Shown here one piece after another: positions 19,119 to 29,257 of a DNA stretch of 64,000 bases (position 1 is its first letter; the number at the start of each line of letters is the position of its first letter). Made by a program: the position numbers and the translations under genes. This stretch comes from Pseudomonas bubulae. GTDB lineage: Bacteria; Pseudomonadota; Gammaproteobacteria; Pseudomonadales; Pseudomonadaceae. The notes under the pieces are model-generated. The model was not told the DNA's origin. It did not search any database and saw nothing but the letters and a program-made list of their open reading frames with translations. The stretch lies in the NCBI RefSeq assembly GCF_900618535.1, contig NZ_UYJA01000001.1:620001-684000 (forward strand), in the 5' to 3' direction.

Positions 19119-19261
19119 AAAAAACTGGAGTTTGCCGGATTATCGAGCAATAGTTCTAATTTCTTACCTTTAAATACGTTTTTACACACATAGGGAGGCA
19201 GGTGAAGGCTATGCTTACTCGCTGTGGCAACTGCGCTTAAATTTTTATCGAGATCATGATT

Positions 19262-19627
19262 ATGTCCGCAACACCCTCCACCATCCTTGTGGTCGAAGAC
19301 GACGCCATTGTTCGCATGCTGATCGTTGATGTACTGCAAGAACTGGAGTTCAGCGTGCTTGAAGCCGATGGCAGCGAGCGCGCTCTGGAACTGCTTGAGG
19401 ACACAGCCCGCAACATTGACCTGCTGATGACCGACGTTGGCCTGCCGGGAATGGACGGCCGCACACTGGCTGCCAAGGCCCGCGAACTGCGCCAGACATT
19501 GCCAGTGCTGTTTGCCAGCGGCTACGCCGAGACCCTGGAGATTGCAGAAGGCATGGCGGTGATCGGCAAGCCTTTCTCCATTGACCAACTGCGCGCAAAA
19601 GTCAAAAGCATGCTGATCAATGCATGA
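19262..19627 (+). CDS. Single-domain response regulator
   Basis: The 121-residue receiver begins MSATPSTILVVEDDA, with phospho-acceptor Asp in LLMTDVGLPGMDG, a Ser switch (FASGYAE) and the conserved Lys in VIGKPFS. I place the start at the ATG at 19262, which has GAG at a normal distance; an ATG two codons upstream lies too close to that GAG. It is transcribed divergently from the hybrid kinase across a 140-bp gap and closely resembles the receiver at the other end of the operon, so it is a likely phosphate acceptor of this system. Confidence 0.88.
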   Translation: MSATPSTILVVEDDAIVRMLIVDVLQELEFSVLEADGSERALELLEDTARNIDLLMTDVGLPGMDGRTLAAKARELRQTLPVLFASGYAETLEIAEGMAVIGKPFSIDQLRAKVKSMLINA

Positions 19628-19633
19628 GAAGTC

Positions 19634-19716
19634 TGTGGGAGCGGGCTTGCTCGCGATCGCGTCACTGCGGTGCCCCTGAAAGACCGCGTTACCCGCATCG
19701 CAGGCAAGCCACACAC
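19634..19716. repeat. Degenerate REPIN
   Basis: One intact REP copy (TGTGGGAGCGGGCTTGCTCG) is followed about 55 bp later by an eroded partner (CATCGCAGGCAAGCC). It lies between the receiver gene and the riboswitch. Confidence 0.75.
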
Positions 19717-19783
19717 ATGAAAATCAAAAGCCAGGCATACCTCTGCAATTGACGGCCCAACAGGGCTGTGGTTTCCTACACAT

Positions 19784-19972
19784 CTTGTATCAGGTGCCCT
19801 TCACAGGGTGAAACGGGAAACCGGTGCGTCAGGCTTTTGCCCTGACAAGTCCGGCGCTGCCCCCGCAACGGTAAGCGAGAGAAACATCACGTCCACTGTG
19901 CCACTGGCATGGGAAGGAGATGTTTGCAGGTTCAGCCCATGAGCCCCTCGCAAGCCCGGAGACCGGCCTGAT
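19784..19972 (+). ncRNA. Cobalamin (AdoCbl) riboswitch
   Basis: This untranslated stretch has the elements of a cobalamin riboswitch in order: GGTGCC near the 5' end, GGGAAACCGGTG, CCGGCGCTGCCCCCGCAACGG, the B12-box-like GCCACTGGCATGGGAAGG and a closing AGCCCGGAGACCGGCC. It is followed by an intrinsic terminator and then cbtB. The expected logic is that bound cobalamin lets the terminator form and shuts down the cobalt-uptake and B12-synthesis operon. Confidence 0.95.
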
Positions 19973-20010
19973 TATTTCGAATAACAAACCCGCGGTGGGC
20001 GGGCGCTGTT

Positions 20011-20043
20011 AAACCCTGCGAGCTTCGTTCGCGGGGTTTTCTT
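20011..20043 (+). terminator. Riboswitch expression-platform terminator
   Basis: The inverted repeat AAACCCTGCGA with TCGCGGGGTTT (11 pairs, one G-T) is followed by a short T-rich tail, 40 bp downstream of the riboswitch and 39 bp before the cbtB ATG. Its position fits cobalamin-dependent transcription termination. Confidence 0.85.
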
Positions 20044-20081
20044 GCGCTTTGCTGCCCGTCGTCCGACCCGAGGCAAGCGCC

Positions 20082-20270
20082 ATGTCCATCAGCACCAGCC
20101 GTACCCACTCCGCTGCGAGTAGCACCACCCAAAGCCAACGTATCGTGGCCGCTGTCGGCGCTGCCGTACTGGGCGCTTTCCTCGTTTACTTCGCCGGTTT
20201 TTCGCATATCGATGCCGTGCACAACGCAGCTCATGACACCCGTCACAGCTCCGCCTTTCCGTGCCATTGA
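20082..20270 (+). CDS. cbtB: Cobalt transporter subunit CbtB
   Basis: The 62-residue protein has a single transmembrane helix (IVAAVGAAVLGAFLVYFAGF) and a His-rich C-terminus (HIDAVHNAAHDTRH, ending FPCH) that is typical of CbtB and probably binds cobalt. CbtB works with CbtA in B12-riboswitch-regulated cobalt uptake. The start is the ATG at 20082, with GAGG 12 bases upstream; the open frame extends 33 bp further but lacks a better site. It is the first gene of cbtB-cbtA-cobE-cobM. Confidence 0.92.
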   Translation: MSISTSRTHSAASSTTQSQRIVAAVGAAVLGAFLVYFAGFSHIDAVHNAAHDTRHSSAFPCH

Positions 20271-20281
20271 GACTGCCTGCC

Positions 20282-20983
20282 ATGATCACGCGTATCGCTC
20301 GAACGGCAGGCTTTACCGGCCTGCTTTCCGCCCTGCTGCTGACCCTGCTGCAAAGCTTTTGGGTTGCCCCGCTGATTCTGCAGGCCGAAACCTACGAAAA
20401 GCCCGCAGCTAGCGAAGTGCACGAACATGCCGACATGGCCATGCCTGCACATGAGCATGACGCCGAGGCCTGGGAGCCGGAAGATGGCTGGCAACGTGTA
20501 CTGTCGACATCCGGTGGCAACCTCGTGGTCGCCGTCGGTTTTGCCCTGATGCTGGCGGGCCTGTACACCCTGCGCGCACCCGCCCGCACATCCCAGGGCC
20601 TGCTCTGGGGCCTGGCCGGCTATGCCGTGTTCTGCCTGGCACCGACCATGGGCTTGCCGCCTGAACTGCCGGGCACTGCCGCGGCGGATCTGTTGCAACG
20701 CCAGCTCTGGTGGGTCAGCACTGCAGCCTCGACGGCCGTGGCCATTGCCTTGCTGGTATTTGGCAAGCATTGGGCACTCAAAGTGCTGGGTGTGGCGATT
20801 GTGCTGGTGCCGCATCTCTTTGGCGCGCCGCAGCCGCTGGTGCATTCAAGCCTGGCACCTGAGGCACTGGAGTCGCAGTTCAAAATTGCCGCGCAACTGA
20901 CCAACCTGGCCTTCTGGCTGGCCCTGGGCGTGATCAGCGCCTGGCTGTTCCGCCGCAAGCCTGAAGGTCAGTACTCGGCATGA
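20282..20983 (+). CDS. cbtA: Cobalt transporter subunit CbtA
   Basis: A 233-residue membrane protein with about five to six hydrophobic segments. A His-rich loop (VHEHADMAMPAHEHD) after the first helix is the likely metal-binding segment and is typical of CbtA. The start is the ATG at 20282 (MITRIARTAGF). It begins 11 bp after cbtB and overlaps cobE by 4 bp (ATGA). It is under the upstream cobalamin riboswitch. The partner CbtB provides a second His-rich tail. Confidence 0.92.
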   Translation: MITRIARTAGFTGLLSALLLTLLQSFWVAPLILQAETYEKPAASEVHEHADMAMPAHEHDAEAWEPEDGWQRVLSTSGGNLVVAVGFALMLAGLYTLRAPARTSQGLLWGLAGYAVFCLAPTMGLPPELPGTAAADLLQRQLWWVSTAASTAVAIALLVFGKHWALKVLGVAIVLVPHLFGAPQPLVHSSLAPEALESQFKIAAQLTNLAFWLALGVISAWLFRRKPEGQYSA

Positions 20984-21393
20984 CAGCGACCGGCGCAGCG
21001 CCAAGCCTGGTGATTGGCCTGGGTTGTCGCCGGGGTTGCAGCGCACAAGCGCTATTGGCGTTGATCGAAGACAGCCTGAGCCAGGCCGGCATTGCACTGA
21101 GTGCGATCCGTGCCCTGGCCAGTATTGACCTCAAGCGCCACGAGCCCGGGCTGCTGCAACTGGCAACAGAGCTAAACCTCGAACTGGAACTGTTCAGCGC
21201 CGCGCAAATGGCCGAGTTTTCACCCCGGCTCAGCCATCACTCGGCTACCGCGTTCGCTCAAACCGGTTGTTTTGGCATTGCCGAAAGTGCTGCCCTGGCC
21301 CTGGCCACACAGCTGGCCGGGGCACCGGCGACTTTGTTGATCACACGTAAAAAAACCTCCATGGCCACCTTTGCGTTAGCCTGCGCCCGGTAA
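20980..21393 (+). CDS. cobE: Cobalamin biosynthesis protein CobE (CbiG C-terminal domain)
   Basis: The 137-residue protein starts with SLVIGLGCRRGCSAQALL, the signature of the CobE/CbiG_C family, and ends ITRKKTSMATFALA. In the aerobic pathway CobE is needed for efficient corrin-ring synthesis, while its counterpart in the anaerobic pathway is the C-terminal part of CbiG. It overlaps cbtA by 4 bp, and cobM follows 76 bp downstream. Confidence 0.9.
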   Translation: MTATGAAPSLVIGLGCRRGCSAQALLALIEDSLSQAGIALSAIRALASIDLKRHEPGLLQLATELNLELELFSAAQMAEFSPRLSHHSATAFAQTGCFGIAESAALALATQLAGAPATLLITRKKTSMATFALACAR

Positions 21394-21469
21394 AACCCGC
21401 GATAATCCCCCGCCTCACTATGAGCGTTGTTCACGAACAGCTCTATCTCGACCTTTTCAAGAGACTGCC

Positions 21470-22216
21470 ATGACCGTTTATTTCATCGGCGCCGGGCCCG
21501 GCGATCCAGAGCTGATTACTGTCAAGGGCCAGCGCCTGATTCGCAGCTGCCCGCTGATCATTTATGCAGGTTCACTGGTGCCGCAAGCGGTCCTGACAGG
21601 CCACCAGGCCGAGCAAGTGATCAATAGCGCCGAGCTACACCTTGAACAGATCATCGAGCTGATCAAGGTGGCCGACGCCAAAGGCCAGGATGTGGCCCGC
21701 GTACACTCCGGCGACCCGAGCCTGTATGGCGCGATTGGTGAACAGATACGCTGCCTGCGCGAGCTGGGCATCGCTTTTGAAATCATTCCGGGAGTGACAG
21801 CCACGGCGGCCTGCGCAGCCATTTTGGGGGCGGAACTGACCCTGCCTGATATTTCCCAGACCGTGATCCTGACCCGCTATGCGGAGAAAACCGTGATGCC
21901 CGCCGGCGAAGAACTGGCCAGCCTGGCACAGCACAAGGCAACCATGGCGATTCATCTGGGGGTCAAGAATCTGGACAAAATCGTTGCCGAGCTGATCCCG
22001 CACTACGGTAGCGACTGCCCTATTGCCGTGATTCACCGTGCCAGTTGGCCAGATCAGGACTGGGTGCAAGGTACGCTGGCGGATATTGCGGCCAAGGTTC
22101 AGGCCAAGGGCTTCCGGCGTACCGCGCTGATTCTGGTGGGCCGGGTGCTGGCCAATGACAGTTTCGCCGAGTCGTCGCTGTACCGGGCGGGGCATGCACA
22201 CTTGTATCGACCTTGA
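21470..22216 (+). CDS. cobM: Precorrin-4 C11-methyltransferase
   Basis: A 248-residue SAM-dependent methyltransferase of the precorrin family: MTVYFIGAGPGDPELIT is the family's N-terminal signature, followed by VHSGDPSLYGAI and EIIPGVTATAACAA. CobM methylates C11 of precorrin-4 in the aerobic cobalamin pathway. The only spacing break in the operon is the 76 bp before it; a second promoter is possible there but not evident. A bidirectional terminator follows. The rest of the cob pathway is outside the window. Confidence 0.95.
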   Translation: MTVYFIGAGPGDPELITVKGQRLIRSCPLIIYAGSLVPQAVLTGHQAEQVINSAELHLEQIIELIKVADAKGQDVARVHSGDPSLYGAIGEQIRCLRELGIAFEIIPGVTATAACAAILGAELTLPDISQTVILTRYAEKTVMPAGEELASLAQHKATMAIHLGVKNLDKIVAELIPHYGSDCPIAVIHRASWPDQDWVQGTLADIAAKVQAKGFRRTALILVGRVLANDSFAESSLYRAGHAHLYRP

Positions 22217-22244
22217 GTGCGGCCTGAGGGCTTTTAAACAACCA

Positions 22245-22277
22245 TAAAAAAACGGTGCTCACGGGGCACCGTTTTTT
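22245..22277. terminator. Bidirectional rho-independent terminator
   Basis: AAAAAACGGTGC pairs with GCACCGTTTTTT around a short loop, giving a T-run on both strands. It lies between the convergent cobM and nfuA genes and can serve both. Confidence 0.95.
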
Positions 22278-22302
22278 CTTCAGCTTCGCAGCGAACGCCC
22301 TG

Positions 22303-22887
22303 TTAGTAGTAGGCGTTTTCTTTCTGCGAGTGGTCGGTCACGTCACGTACGCCTTTGAGCTCCGGCACACGCTCCAGCAAGGTGCGCTCGATGCCTTCAC
22401 GCAAGGTCACGTCCGCCTGGCCGCAGCCCTGGCAACCGCCACCGAACTTGAGCACCGCGATACCATCTTCAACCACTTCGATCAGGCTGACCTGACCACC
22501 GTGGCTGGCCAAACCGGGATTGATCTCGGTTTGCAGGTAGTAGTTGATGCGCTCGTTGATCGGGCTGTCGGCGTTGACCATCGGCACTTTGGCGTTTGGC
22601 GCCTTGATGGTCAGCTGACCACCCATACGGTCCGTTGCGTAGTCCACCACGGCATCGTCCAGGAACGGTTCACTGAAAGAATCGATCCAGGCCGTGAAGC
22701 TTTTCAGGCCAATGGCGGTGTCTTCAGGTTTGACTTCAGCCGGCTTGCAGTAGGCAATGCAGGTTTCAGCGTACTGAGTACCGGGTTGGGTGATAAAAAC
22801 GCGGATACCGATACCCGGGGTGTTCTGCTTGGACAGCAGATCAGCCAGGTAATCGTGGGCAGCGTCGGTAATCGTTATGGCGCTCAT
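22303..22887 (-). CDS. nfuA: Fe-S biogenesis protein NfuA
   Basis: This 194-residue protein has an N-terminal A-type scaffold-like domain and a C-terminal Nfu domain with the cluster-binding CxxC in [12 protein letters not shown]. NfuA carries 4Fe-4S clusters to apo-enzymes, especially under oxidative stress or iron shortage. I place the start at the ATG at 22885-22887, which has CGAGGAG upstream; the open frame extends 90 bp further without support. It is convergent with cobM and sits upstream of cti on the same strand. Confidence 0.95.
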   Translation of the reverse strand: MSAITITDAAHDYLADLLSKQNTPGIGIRVFITQPGTQYAETCIAYCKPAEVKPEDTAIGLKSFTAWIDSFSEPFLDDAVVDYATDRMGGQLTIKAPNAKVPMVNADSPINERINYYLQTEINPGLASHGGQVSLIEVVEDGIAVLKFGGGCQGCGQADVTLREGIERTLLERVPELKGVRDVTDHSQKENAYY

Positions 22888-22999
22888 GGAATCTCCTCGC
22901 AGACATGGGACGCAGTTTACGCCAATCGGCGCGCCTGACAAAGTCCTAGTATTTTTGTCAGGAAAGCTGCGTCCCATTCGTTCAATTTCAACCGCCCCT

Positions 23000-25297
23000 T
23001 TACAGGTTTTCGTAGCGGTTCATGTCCAGTACGCCCGCTTCAACCGGGTCGGTTTCATTGATGTACTGGCCTATATCATGGAAGTACTGCCAAAACTGCG
23101 GGTGGCTGCGGCGGATGCCCCAACGCTCGACGATGGTGTCGAACGTTGCCTGATCCTTGCATTGCTCCATGGCCTCGACAAAGGCTTCGACCTGATCCGC
23201 AGGGATGTTGAACATGAAATTGGGGTAGCTGCTCAGCACTCCCGGGTAGATGGTCAAGGTGTCCAGCCCCGGCTCAAGGCGGTACTCCTCGCCCAGCATA
23301 AAGGCCACGTTGGTGTGAGCACGGTTGCGCAACATGCTGTACATCTCGCGCTTGCCGTCTGCACCTTCGATACGCAGCATGGTGGCTTCAGGCAATTGAT
23401 TGATCACGTCCAGCCCGGCAGCAGGCCGCGAGGTCAAACGGCTGAGCGCTTGCTCGGCGTATTTGAATTCCTGCGCAATATTGGGCCGTGAGCAGTATGC
23501 ACCCGAGCAGCGGTTGATCGGGTCGGGGCGCGCATTCAGGGTGCCGGTGCGCTCAATCAGCTTGAGGGCGAAGTCACGCTTGGGGTCGGCCGGATCGAGC
23601 TTCATGCCGGTCGGGGTGTCTGTGTCAATTTTCTGGTAGTCCATCCACATCTTCAGCTTGCCGCTGTTCTGATACCAGTCGCTGAGGATCGACGCTCTGG
23701 AATCGGCGGGCATCAGGCGCAGGAAGTTGACTTCGGCACCGTTGCGGATCAAGTCAAAGTACAGACGGGTCTGAGCCTGGTGCGAGACATTGCCGAATAC
23801 GTCGAAGTTGACTGCCAACTGGTAGTAGGTGCGCTCCAGCAACGGGTAGTCGAACAGCCACATGGTTTGCGGGATCTCGCCGATCAGGCCCTTGCTGACA
23901 CTGGCGCTGTCAAAGTGGCGGAATACCGTGAGCAAGGCGTTATCGTTGCCCGCCCACAGGGTCGACCAGCTTGGAGGCGGCATATCGGCATAGGCCTTTT
24001 GCCGCAGCTTTTCATAGTCGTTACGCTTGTCGCGGTAGTTGTGCCACAGCGAAATAACGCTGCCAACGTCGTCGATCTGCCCGGGCATTGCCAGCAAGGG
24101 CGTTGCCAGGCCGCGATACACCGCGTCGGTGACATAACGGTCCCGGGCAGGCTCCTGAAACACGGTCCAGAAGTTGTCGCGGATTACATCGGTGGCAATT
24201 TGACCACGGCATACCGGCCCGCGGATAAAGGTGCGCACAAAGTATTCAGCGTTATCGAGCATAAATTGATAGCGCGCGACTGCCGGGATAGCCTCAAAGG
24301 TTTCAAACGGATTGGCACGCCCGCGTGGCCCGTAACCCGGCAGTTTGGTGGCATGCCAGTCGCCGCTGTAGAACAGCTGCTTGACCCGCGCCAGCTTATG
24401 CGCCCCCATCGGGTAGGTGATATGGGTCTTGTGCACGATCACGCCCTGCACCGGCTGCAAGCGATAGTAAAACGCCGTGCCCGGGTCATCGTTGGGGCGA
24501 CGGGTGGCGATCAGGTCGACAGGTTGCCCGCTGGGCGTGCGCGAGCGCACCCATTGGAAATAATGCCCCGGCACACCGTTGTCAAAAAAGGTATGGGCAA
24601 GAAACAGATGCTCGTACAACCAGCGCGCCACCAGTGCTTCGGTAGAACCCGGACGGTTGAACAGCTCTTCCCACTCGGCAATTTGCGCAGCCTCGACCGC
24701 TGTGGGCTTGATGGCCTGCTGATCAACTTTAGCGCCCTGCGCCAGCCAGGTCTGCACTGTGCTGTATTGCTGGTCGGTCAGGCCGGTAACGGCCAGCGGC
24801 ATACCCTCCCTGGGATGGCTCTGGGCATAGGCATTGAACTCACCGGGCGCCGGGCAGACGTTTTCGCGGTTCAGGCCCAGGACGATGTCTTCGGGCAATT
24901 TGGCATTCGGGGTCAACGGCGTGCTATGCCCCAGCTCCAGCATGCGGGCCATCAGGGCTGCTTGAGCGCCCTGGGCGTCGAGTACCGAGTAAAAGCCCTT
25001 GTTGCGCCATTCATTGGGGCCGCTGGCATCGTAGAAAATCCGCGTTGGTGCCACGGCATCCACCCGGTCGCCCTTGTAGACCGGTACCTTGCTGGCACCG
25101 CGGGTCGCGCCCTCTGCACTGCCGAGGTTGAGCTGGCAGGCCGCATCATTGCAGGCGTGACAGGCAACGCATTTTTCGGTGAGGATCGGCTGGATATCCC
25201 GCGTATAGGAAATAGCCGGGCTGACCAACGGGGCCTGTGCCAACGCTGTACTGCACACCACCAGCGTCACGGCGCTGGTGAGTAGGCGAAAAAACAT
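23000..25297 (-). CDS. cti: Fatty acid cis/trans isomerase
   Basis: The 765-residue periplasmic protein has a signal peptide ([22 protein letters not shown]) and a c-type heme motif CVACH about 40 residues in, followed by CNDAAC. This fits Cti, the heme enzyme that turns cis-unsaturated membrane acyl chains into trans isomers for rapid adaptation to solvents, heat or osmotic stress in Pseudomonas and Vibrio. The start is the ATG at 25295-25297, preceded by AGGA. It is divergent from metH. Confidence 0.95.
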   Translation of the reverse strand: MFFRLLTSAVTLVVCSTALAQAPLVSPAISYTRDIQPILTEKCVACHACNDAACQLNLGSAEGATRGASKVPVYKGDRVDAVAPTRIFYDASGPNEWRNKGFYSVLDAQGAQAALMARMLELGHSTPLTPNAKLPEDIVLGLNRENVCPAPGEFNAYAQSHPREGMPLAVTGLTDQQYSTVQTWLAQGAKVDQQAIKPTAVEAAQIAEWEELFNRPGSTEALVARWLYEHLFLAHTFFDNGVPGHYFQWVRSRTPSGQPVDLIATRRPNDDPGTAFYYRLQPVQGVIVHKTHITYPMGAHKLARVKQLFYSGDWHATKLPGYGPRGRANPFETFEAIPAVARYQFMLDNAEYFVRTFIRGPVCRGQIATDVIRDNFWTVFQEPARDRYVTDAVYRGLATPLLAMPGQIDDVGSVISLWHNYRDKRNDYEKLRQKAYADMPPPSWSTLWAGNDNALLTVFRHFDSASVSKGLIGEIPQTMWLFDYPLLERTYYQLAVNFDVFGNVSHQAQTRLYFDLIRNGAEVNFLRLMPADSRASILSDWYQNSGKLKMWMDYQKIDTDTPTGMKLDPADPKRDFALKLIERTGTLNARPDPINRCSGAYCSRPNIAQEFKYAEQALSRLTSRPAAGLDVINQLPEATMLRIEGADGKREMYSMLRNRAHTNVAFMLGEEYRLEPGLDTLTIYPGVLSSYPNFMFNIPADQVEAFVEAMEQCKDQATFDTIVERWGIRRSHPQFWQYFHDIGQYINETDPVEAGVLDMNRYENL

Positions 25298-25357
25298 GTG
25301 CCATTGTCCTGATATCAAAAATATGTCGCGATTCTACCTGTCGAACAAACGTCGGAA

Positions 25358-25374
25358 CATGAATCAAATTCATG
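25358..25374. promoter_or_regulatory. Candidate MetR operator
   Basis: The palindrome CATGAATCAAATTCATG contains TGAA-N5-TTCA, the consensus known for the LysR-type regulator MetR in enterobacteria. It lies 78 bp upstream of the metH ATG in the cti-metH divergent region. A possible -10 (TATGAT, 25411-25416) lies between it and metH. No matching -35 is clear. Confidence 0.6.
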
Positions 25375-25451
25375 TAAAACAGCAGACGCTCAAATCCCAC
25401 GCAGGTTTGTTATGATTTCGCATCTTTTGCATGGCTCTAACAGGTAGTCCT

Positions 25452-28400
25452 ATGTCTGACCGCAGCGCTCGTCTCCAAGCACTTCAGCAAGCCCTCAAAG
25501 AGCGCATTCTGATTCTCGATGGCGGCATGGGCACTATGATCCAAAGCTACCGTCTAGAGGAACACGACTATCGTGGCACACGCTTCGCCGACTGGCCGAG
25601 CGACGTCAAGGGTAACAACGACCTTCTGGTGCTCACCCGCCCCGACGTGATCGGCTCGATTGAAAAGGCCTATCTGGATGCCGGTGCCGATATTCTCGAA
25701 ACCAACACCTTCAATGCTACCCAGGTTTCCCAGGCCGACTACGGCATGCAGGCACTGGCCTACGAGCTAAACGTAGAAGGCGCCCGCCTGGCGCGCAAGG
25801 TGGCTGATGCCAAAACGCTGGAAACCCCGGACAAACCACGCTTTGTTGCCGGTGTACTGGGCCCGACCAGCCGCACCTGCTCGCTGTCCCCGGACGTAAA
25901 CAACCCCGGCTACCGCAACGTGACTTTCGATGAGCTGGTGGAGAACTACACCGAAGCCACCAAAGGCCTGATCGAAGGCGGCGCCGACCTGATCCTGATC
26001 GAGACCATCTTCGACACCCTCAATGCCAAGGCCGCGATTTTCGCCGTACAGGGCGTTTTCGAAGAGCTGGGTGTCGAGTTGCCGATCATGATTTCCGGCA
26101 CCATTACCGACGCCTCCGGGCGTACCCTGTCGGGCCAGACCACCGAAGCGTTCTGGAACTCGGTGGCCCACGCCAAACCGATTTCCGTGGGTTTGAACTG
26201 CGCCCTGGGTGCCAGCGAACTGCGTCCGTACCTCGAAGAGCTGTCGAACAAGGCCAGCACCTACGTCTCGGCGCACCCCAACGCCGGCCTGCCCAACGAA
26301 TTCGGCGAGTACGACGAACTGCCGGCGGAAACCGCCAAGGTCATTGAAGAGTTCGCCCAGAGCGGTTTCCTCAACATTGTCGGCGGTTGCTGCGGCACCA
26401 CGCCGGGGCATATCCAGGCCATCGCCAACGCCGTAGCCGGTTATGCTCCGCGCCCGATCCCGGACATTCCAAAGGCCTGCCGTCTCTCCGGGCTTGAACC
26501 GTTCACCATCGATCGCAGCTCGTTGTTCGTCAACGTCGGCGAGCGAACCAACATCACCGGCTCTGCCCGCTTCGCCCGGCTGATCCGCGAAGACAACTAC
26601 ACCGAAGCCCTGGAAGTGGCCCTGCAACAGGTTGAAGCCGGTGCGCAGATCATCGATATCAACATGGACGAGGGCATGCTGGACTCGAAGAAGGCCATGG
26701 TGACCTTCCTCAACCTGATCGCCGGCGAGCCGGATATCAGCCGCGTACCGATCATGATCGACTCCTCCAAGTGGGAAGTGATCGAAGCGGGCCTCAAGTG
26801 CATCCAGGGCAAGGGCATCGTCAACTCGATCAGCATGAAAGAAGGCGTCGAGCAGTTCATTCATCACGCCAAACTGTGCAAGCGCTATGGTGCCGCCGTG
26901 GTGGTGATGGCTTTCGACGAAGCCGGCCAGGCCGACACCGAGGCGCGCAAAAAAGAAATCTGCAAACGCTCCTACGACATTCTGGTCAACGAAGTGGGCT
27001 TCCCGCCGGAAGACATCATTTTCGACCCGAACATCTTTGCCGTGGCCACCGGCATTGAAGAACACAACAACTACGCTGTGGACTTCATCAATGCCTGTGC
27101 CTATATCCGCGACGAACTGCCCTATGCCCTGACCTCGGGCGGTGTATCCAACGTATCGTTCTCGTTCCGTGGCAACAACCCGGTTCGTGAGGCGATCCAC
27201 TCGGTGTTCCTGCTGTATGCGATCCGCAACGGCCTGACCATGGGTATCGTCAACGCCGGCCAGCTGGAAATCTATGACCAGATCCCGGCCGAGTTGCGCG
27301 ATGCCGTGGAAGACGTGGTGCTCAACCGTACCCCGGATGCCACCGACAACCTGCTGGCGATTGCCGACAAGTACAAGGGCGATGGCAGCGTCAAGGAAGC
27401 CGAAACCGAAGAGTGGCGCAGCTGGGACGTCAACAAGCGTCTGGAACATGCACTGGTCAAGGGCATTACTACCCATATCGTTGAAGACACCGAAGAGTCG
27501 CGCCTGTCGTTCAAGCGCCCGATCGAAGTGATCGAAGGCCCGCTGATGTCGGGCATGAACATCGTCGGCGACCTGTTCGGTGCGGGCAAAATGTTCCTGC
27601 CCCAGGTGGTCAAGTCTGCCCGCGTGATGAAACAGGCCGTAGCCCACTTGATCCCGTTTATCGAACTGGAAAAAGGCGACAAACCGGAAGCCAAGGGCAA
27701 GATCCTGATGGCCACGGTCAAGGGCGACGTGCATGACATCGGCAAGAATATTGTCGGCGTGGTGCTTGGCTGTAACGGCTACGACATCGTTGACCTGGGC
27801 GTGATGGTGCCGGCAGAGAAAATCCTGCAGGTAGCCAAAGAGCAGAAGTGCGACATTATCGGCCTTTCCGGCCTGATCACGCCGTCGCTGGATGAAATGG
27901 TGCATGTTGCCCGCGAGATGCAGCGTCAGAACTTCCACTTGCCACTGATGATCGGCGGTGCGACTACATCCAAGGCGCACACCGCAGTCAAGATCGAACC
28001 CAAGTATCAGAACGATGCCGTGATCTATGTCACCGACGCTTCTCGCGCCGTGGGCGTGGCCACGCAATTGCTGTCCAAGGAACTGAAACCGGCCTTTGTT
28101 CAGAAAACCCGCGAAGAGTACGTTGAGGTCCGCGAACGCACCGCCAATCGTAGTGCCCGCACCGAGCGCCTGAGCTACCCGGCATCGATCGCCAAAAAAC
28201 CGCAGTTCGACTGGGCCGGCTACCAGCCGGTCAAACCGACCTTCACCGGTGCCAAGGTACTGGACAATATCGACCTCAAGGTACTGGCCGAGTACATCGA
28301 CTGGACGCCGTTCTTTATTTCCTGGGACCTGGCTGGAAAATTCCCGCGCATCCTCACCGACGAAGTCGTCGGCGAAGCAGCCACGGCGCTGTATGCCGAT

Positions 28401-29162
28401 GCCCAGGAAATGCTCAAAAAACTGATCGACGAGAAGCTGATCAGCGCCCGGGCAGTGTTCGGTTTCTGGCCGGCCAATCAGGTTAACGATGACGATTTGG
28501 AACTGTACGGTGACGATGGCCAGCCATTGGCCAAACTGCATCACTTGCGCCAGCAGATCATCAAGACCGACGGCAAGCCGAACTTCTCCCTGGCCGACTT
28601 TGTCGCGCCCAAGGACAGCGGCGTGACCGACTACGTGGGCGGTTTTATCACTACCGCAGGCATCGGTGCCGAAGAAGTGGCCAAGGCGTATCAGGACGCG
28701 GGGGACGACTACAACTCGATCATGGTCAAGGCCCTGGCCGATCGTCTCGCCGAGGCCTGCGCAGAGTGGCTGCACCAGCAGGTGCGGACCCACTACTGGG
28801 GCTACGCCAAGGATGAGCAGTTGGCCAATGAAGAGCTGATCAAGGAGCAATACAGCGGTATCCGCCCTGCTCCCGGCTACCCGGCTTGCCCGGACCACAC
28901 CGAGAAAGCCACCCTGTTCAAGCTGCTGGATCCGGAGGCCGAAGAGATGCGTGCGGGCAAAAGCGGCGTGTTCCTGACCGAGCACTACGCCATGTTCCCG
29001 GCGGCAGCGGTTAGCGGCTGGTACTTCGCACATCCGCAAGCGCAGTACTTTGCGGTGGGCAAGGTCGACAAGGACCAGATCGAAAGCTACACGGCGCGCA
29101 AAGGGCAAGATTTGAGCGTGACCGAGCGCTGGCTGGCGCCAAACCTGGGGTATGACAACTAA
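25452..29162 (+). CDS. metH: Cobalamin-dependent methionine synthase
   Basis: The 1236-residue protein has the four MetH modules in order: a homocysteine-binding barrel (about 1-330, zinc-ligand CC pair in [10 protein letters not shown]), a pterin/methyltetrahydrofolate barrel (about 355-620, beginning [14 protein letters not shown]), a B12 domain (about 650-890, cobalt-ligand His in DVHDIGKNI) and a C-terminal SAM-dependent reactivation domain (about 900-1220). It transfers methyl from 5-methyl-THF to homocysteine. The ATG at 25452 follows AGGTAG. It is 3 kb from a B12/cobalt operon, and its promoter region carries a candidate MetR site. No riboswitch precedes it. Confidence 0.97.
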   Translation: MSDRSARLQALQQALKERILILDGGMGTMIQSYRLEEHDYRGTRFADWPSDVKGNNDLLVLTRPDVIGSIEKAYLDAGADILETNTFNATQVSQADYGMQALAYELNVEGARLARKVADAKTLETPDKPRFVAGVLGPTSRTCSLSPDVNNPGYRNVTFDELVENYTEATKGLIEGGADLILIETIFDTLNAKAAIFAVQGVFEELGVELPIMISGTITDASGRTLSGQTTEAFWNSVAHAKPISVGLNCALGASELRPYLEELSNKASTYVSAHPNAGLPNEFGEYDELPAETAKVIEEFAQSGFLNIVGGCCGTTPGHIQAIANAVAGYAPRPIPDIPKACRLSGLEPFTIDRSSLFVNVGERTNITGSARFARLIREDNYTEALEVALQQVEAGAQIIDINMDEGMLDSKKAMVTFLNLIAGEPDISRVPIMIDSSKWEVIEAGLKCIQGKGIVNSISMKEGVEQFIHHAKLCKRYGAAVVVMAFDEAGQADTEARKKEICKRSYDILVNEVGFPPEDIIFDPNIFAVATGIEEHNNYAVDFINACAYIRDELPYALTSGGVSNVSFSFRGNNPVREAIHSVFLLYAIRNGLTMGIVNAGQLEIYDQIPAELRDAVEDVVLNRTPDATDNLLAIADKYKGDGSVKEAETEEWRSWDVNKRLEHALVKGITTHIVEDTEESRLSFKRPIEVIEGPLMSGMNIVGDLFGAGKMFLPQVVKSARVMKQAVAHLIPFIELEKGDKPEAKGKILMATVKGDVHDIGKNIVGVVLGCNGYDIVDLGVMVPAEKILQVAKEQKCDIIGLSGLITPSLDEMVHVAREMQRQNFHLPLMIGGATTSKAHTAVKIEPKYQNDAVIYVTDASRAVGVATQLLSKELKPAFVQKTREEYVEVRERTANRSARTERLSYPASIAKKPQFDWAGYQPVKPTFTGAKVLDNIDLKVLAEYIDWTPFFISWDLAGKFPRILTDEVVGEAATALYADAQEMLKKLIDEKLISARAVFGFWPANQVNDDDLELYGDDGQPLAKLHHLRQQIIKTDGKPNFSLADFVAPKDSGVTDYVGGFITTAGIGAEEVAKAYQDAGDDYNSIMVKALADRLAEACAEWLHQQVRTHYWGYAKDEQLANEELIKEQYSGIRPAPGYPACPDHTEKATLFKLLDPEAEEMRAGKSGVFLTEHYAMFPAAAVSGWYFAHPQAQYFAVGKVDKDQIESYTARKGQDLSVTERWLAPNLGYDN

Positions 29163-29195
29163 CAGGTAGCAACGCTTCCGACACCCTGCAGTCGC

Positions 29196-29237
29196 TGCCG
29201 GATGCGATCGATGACCAATCGATCGCAATGTCCGGCA
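29196..29237. terminator. Long hairpin between metH and the toxin gene
   Basis: A 10-bp inner stem (TGCGATCGAT with ATCGATCGCA) and a 7-bp outer stem (TGCCGGA with TCCGGCA), separated by a 3-nt bulge, lie between the convergent metH and NEL-toxin genes. There is no T-run, so it may act as a transcription barrier for both strands or as an RNA-stability element. Confidence 0.6.
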
Positions 29238-29257
29238 ACGACGACAGTCACTATGGG

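Noticed and set aside
25767..29228. 1153-codon open frame on the minus strand opposite metH
   Set aside because: It is the antisense shadow of a GC-rich coding gene; its composition is that of reverse-complemented metH codons, with no domain-like motif, and MetH on the plus strand is certain.
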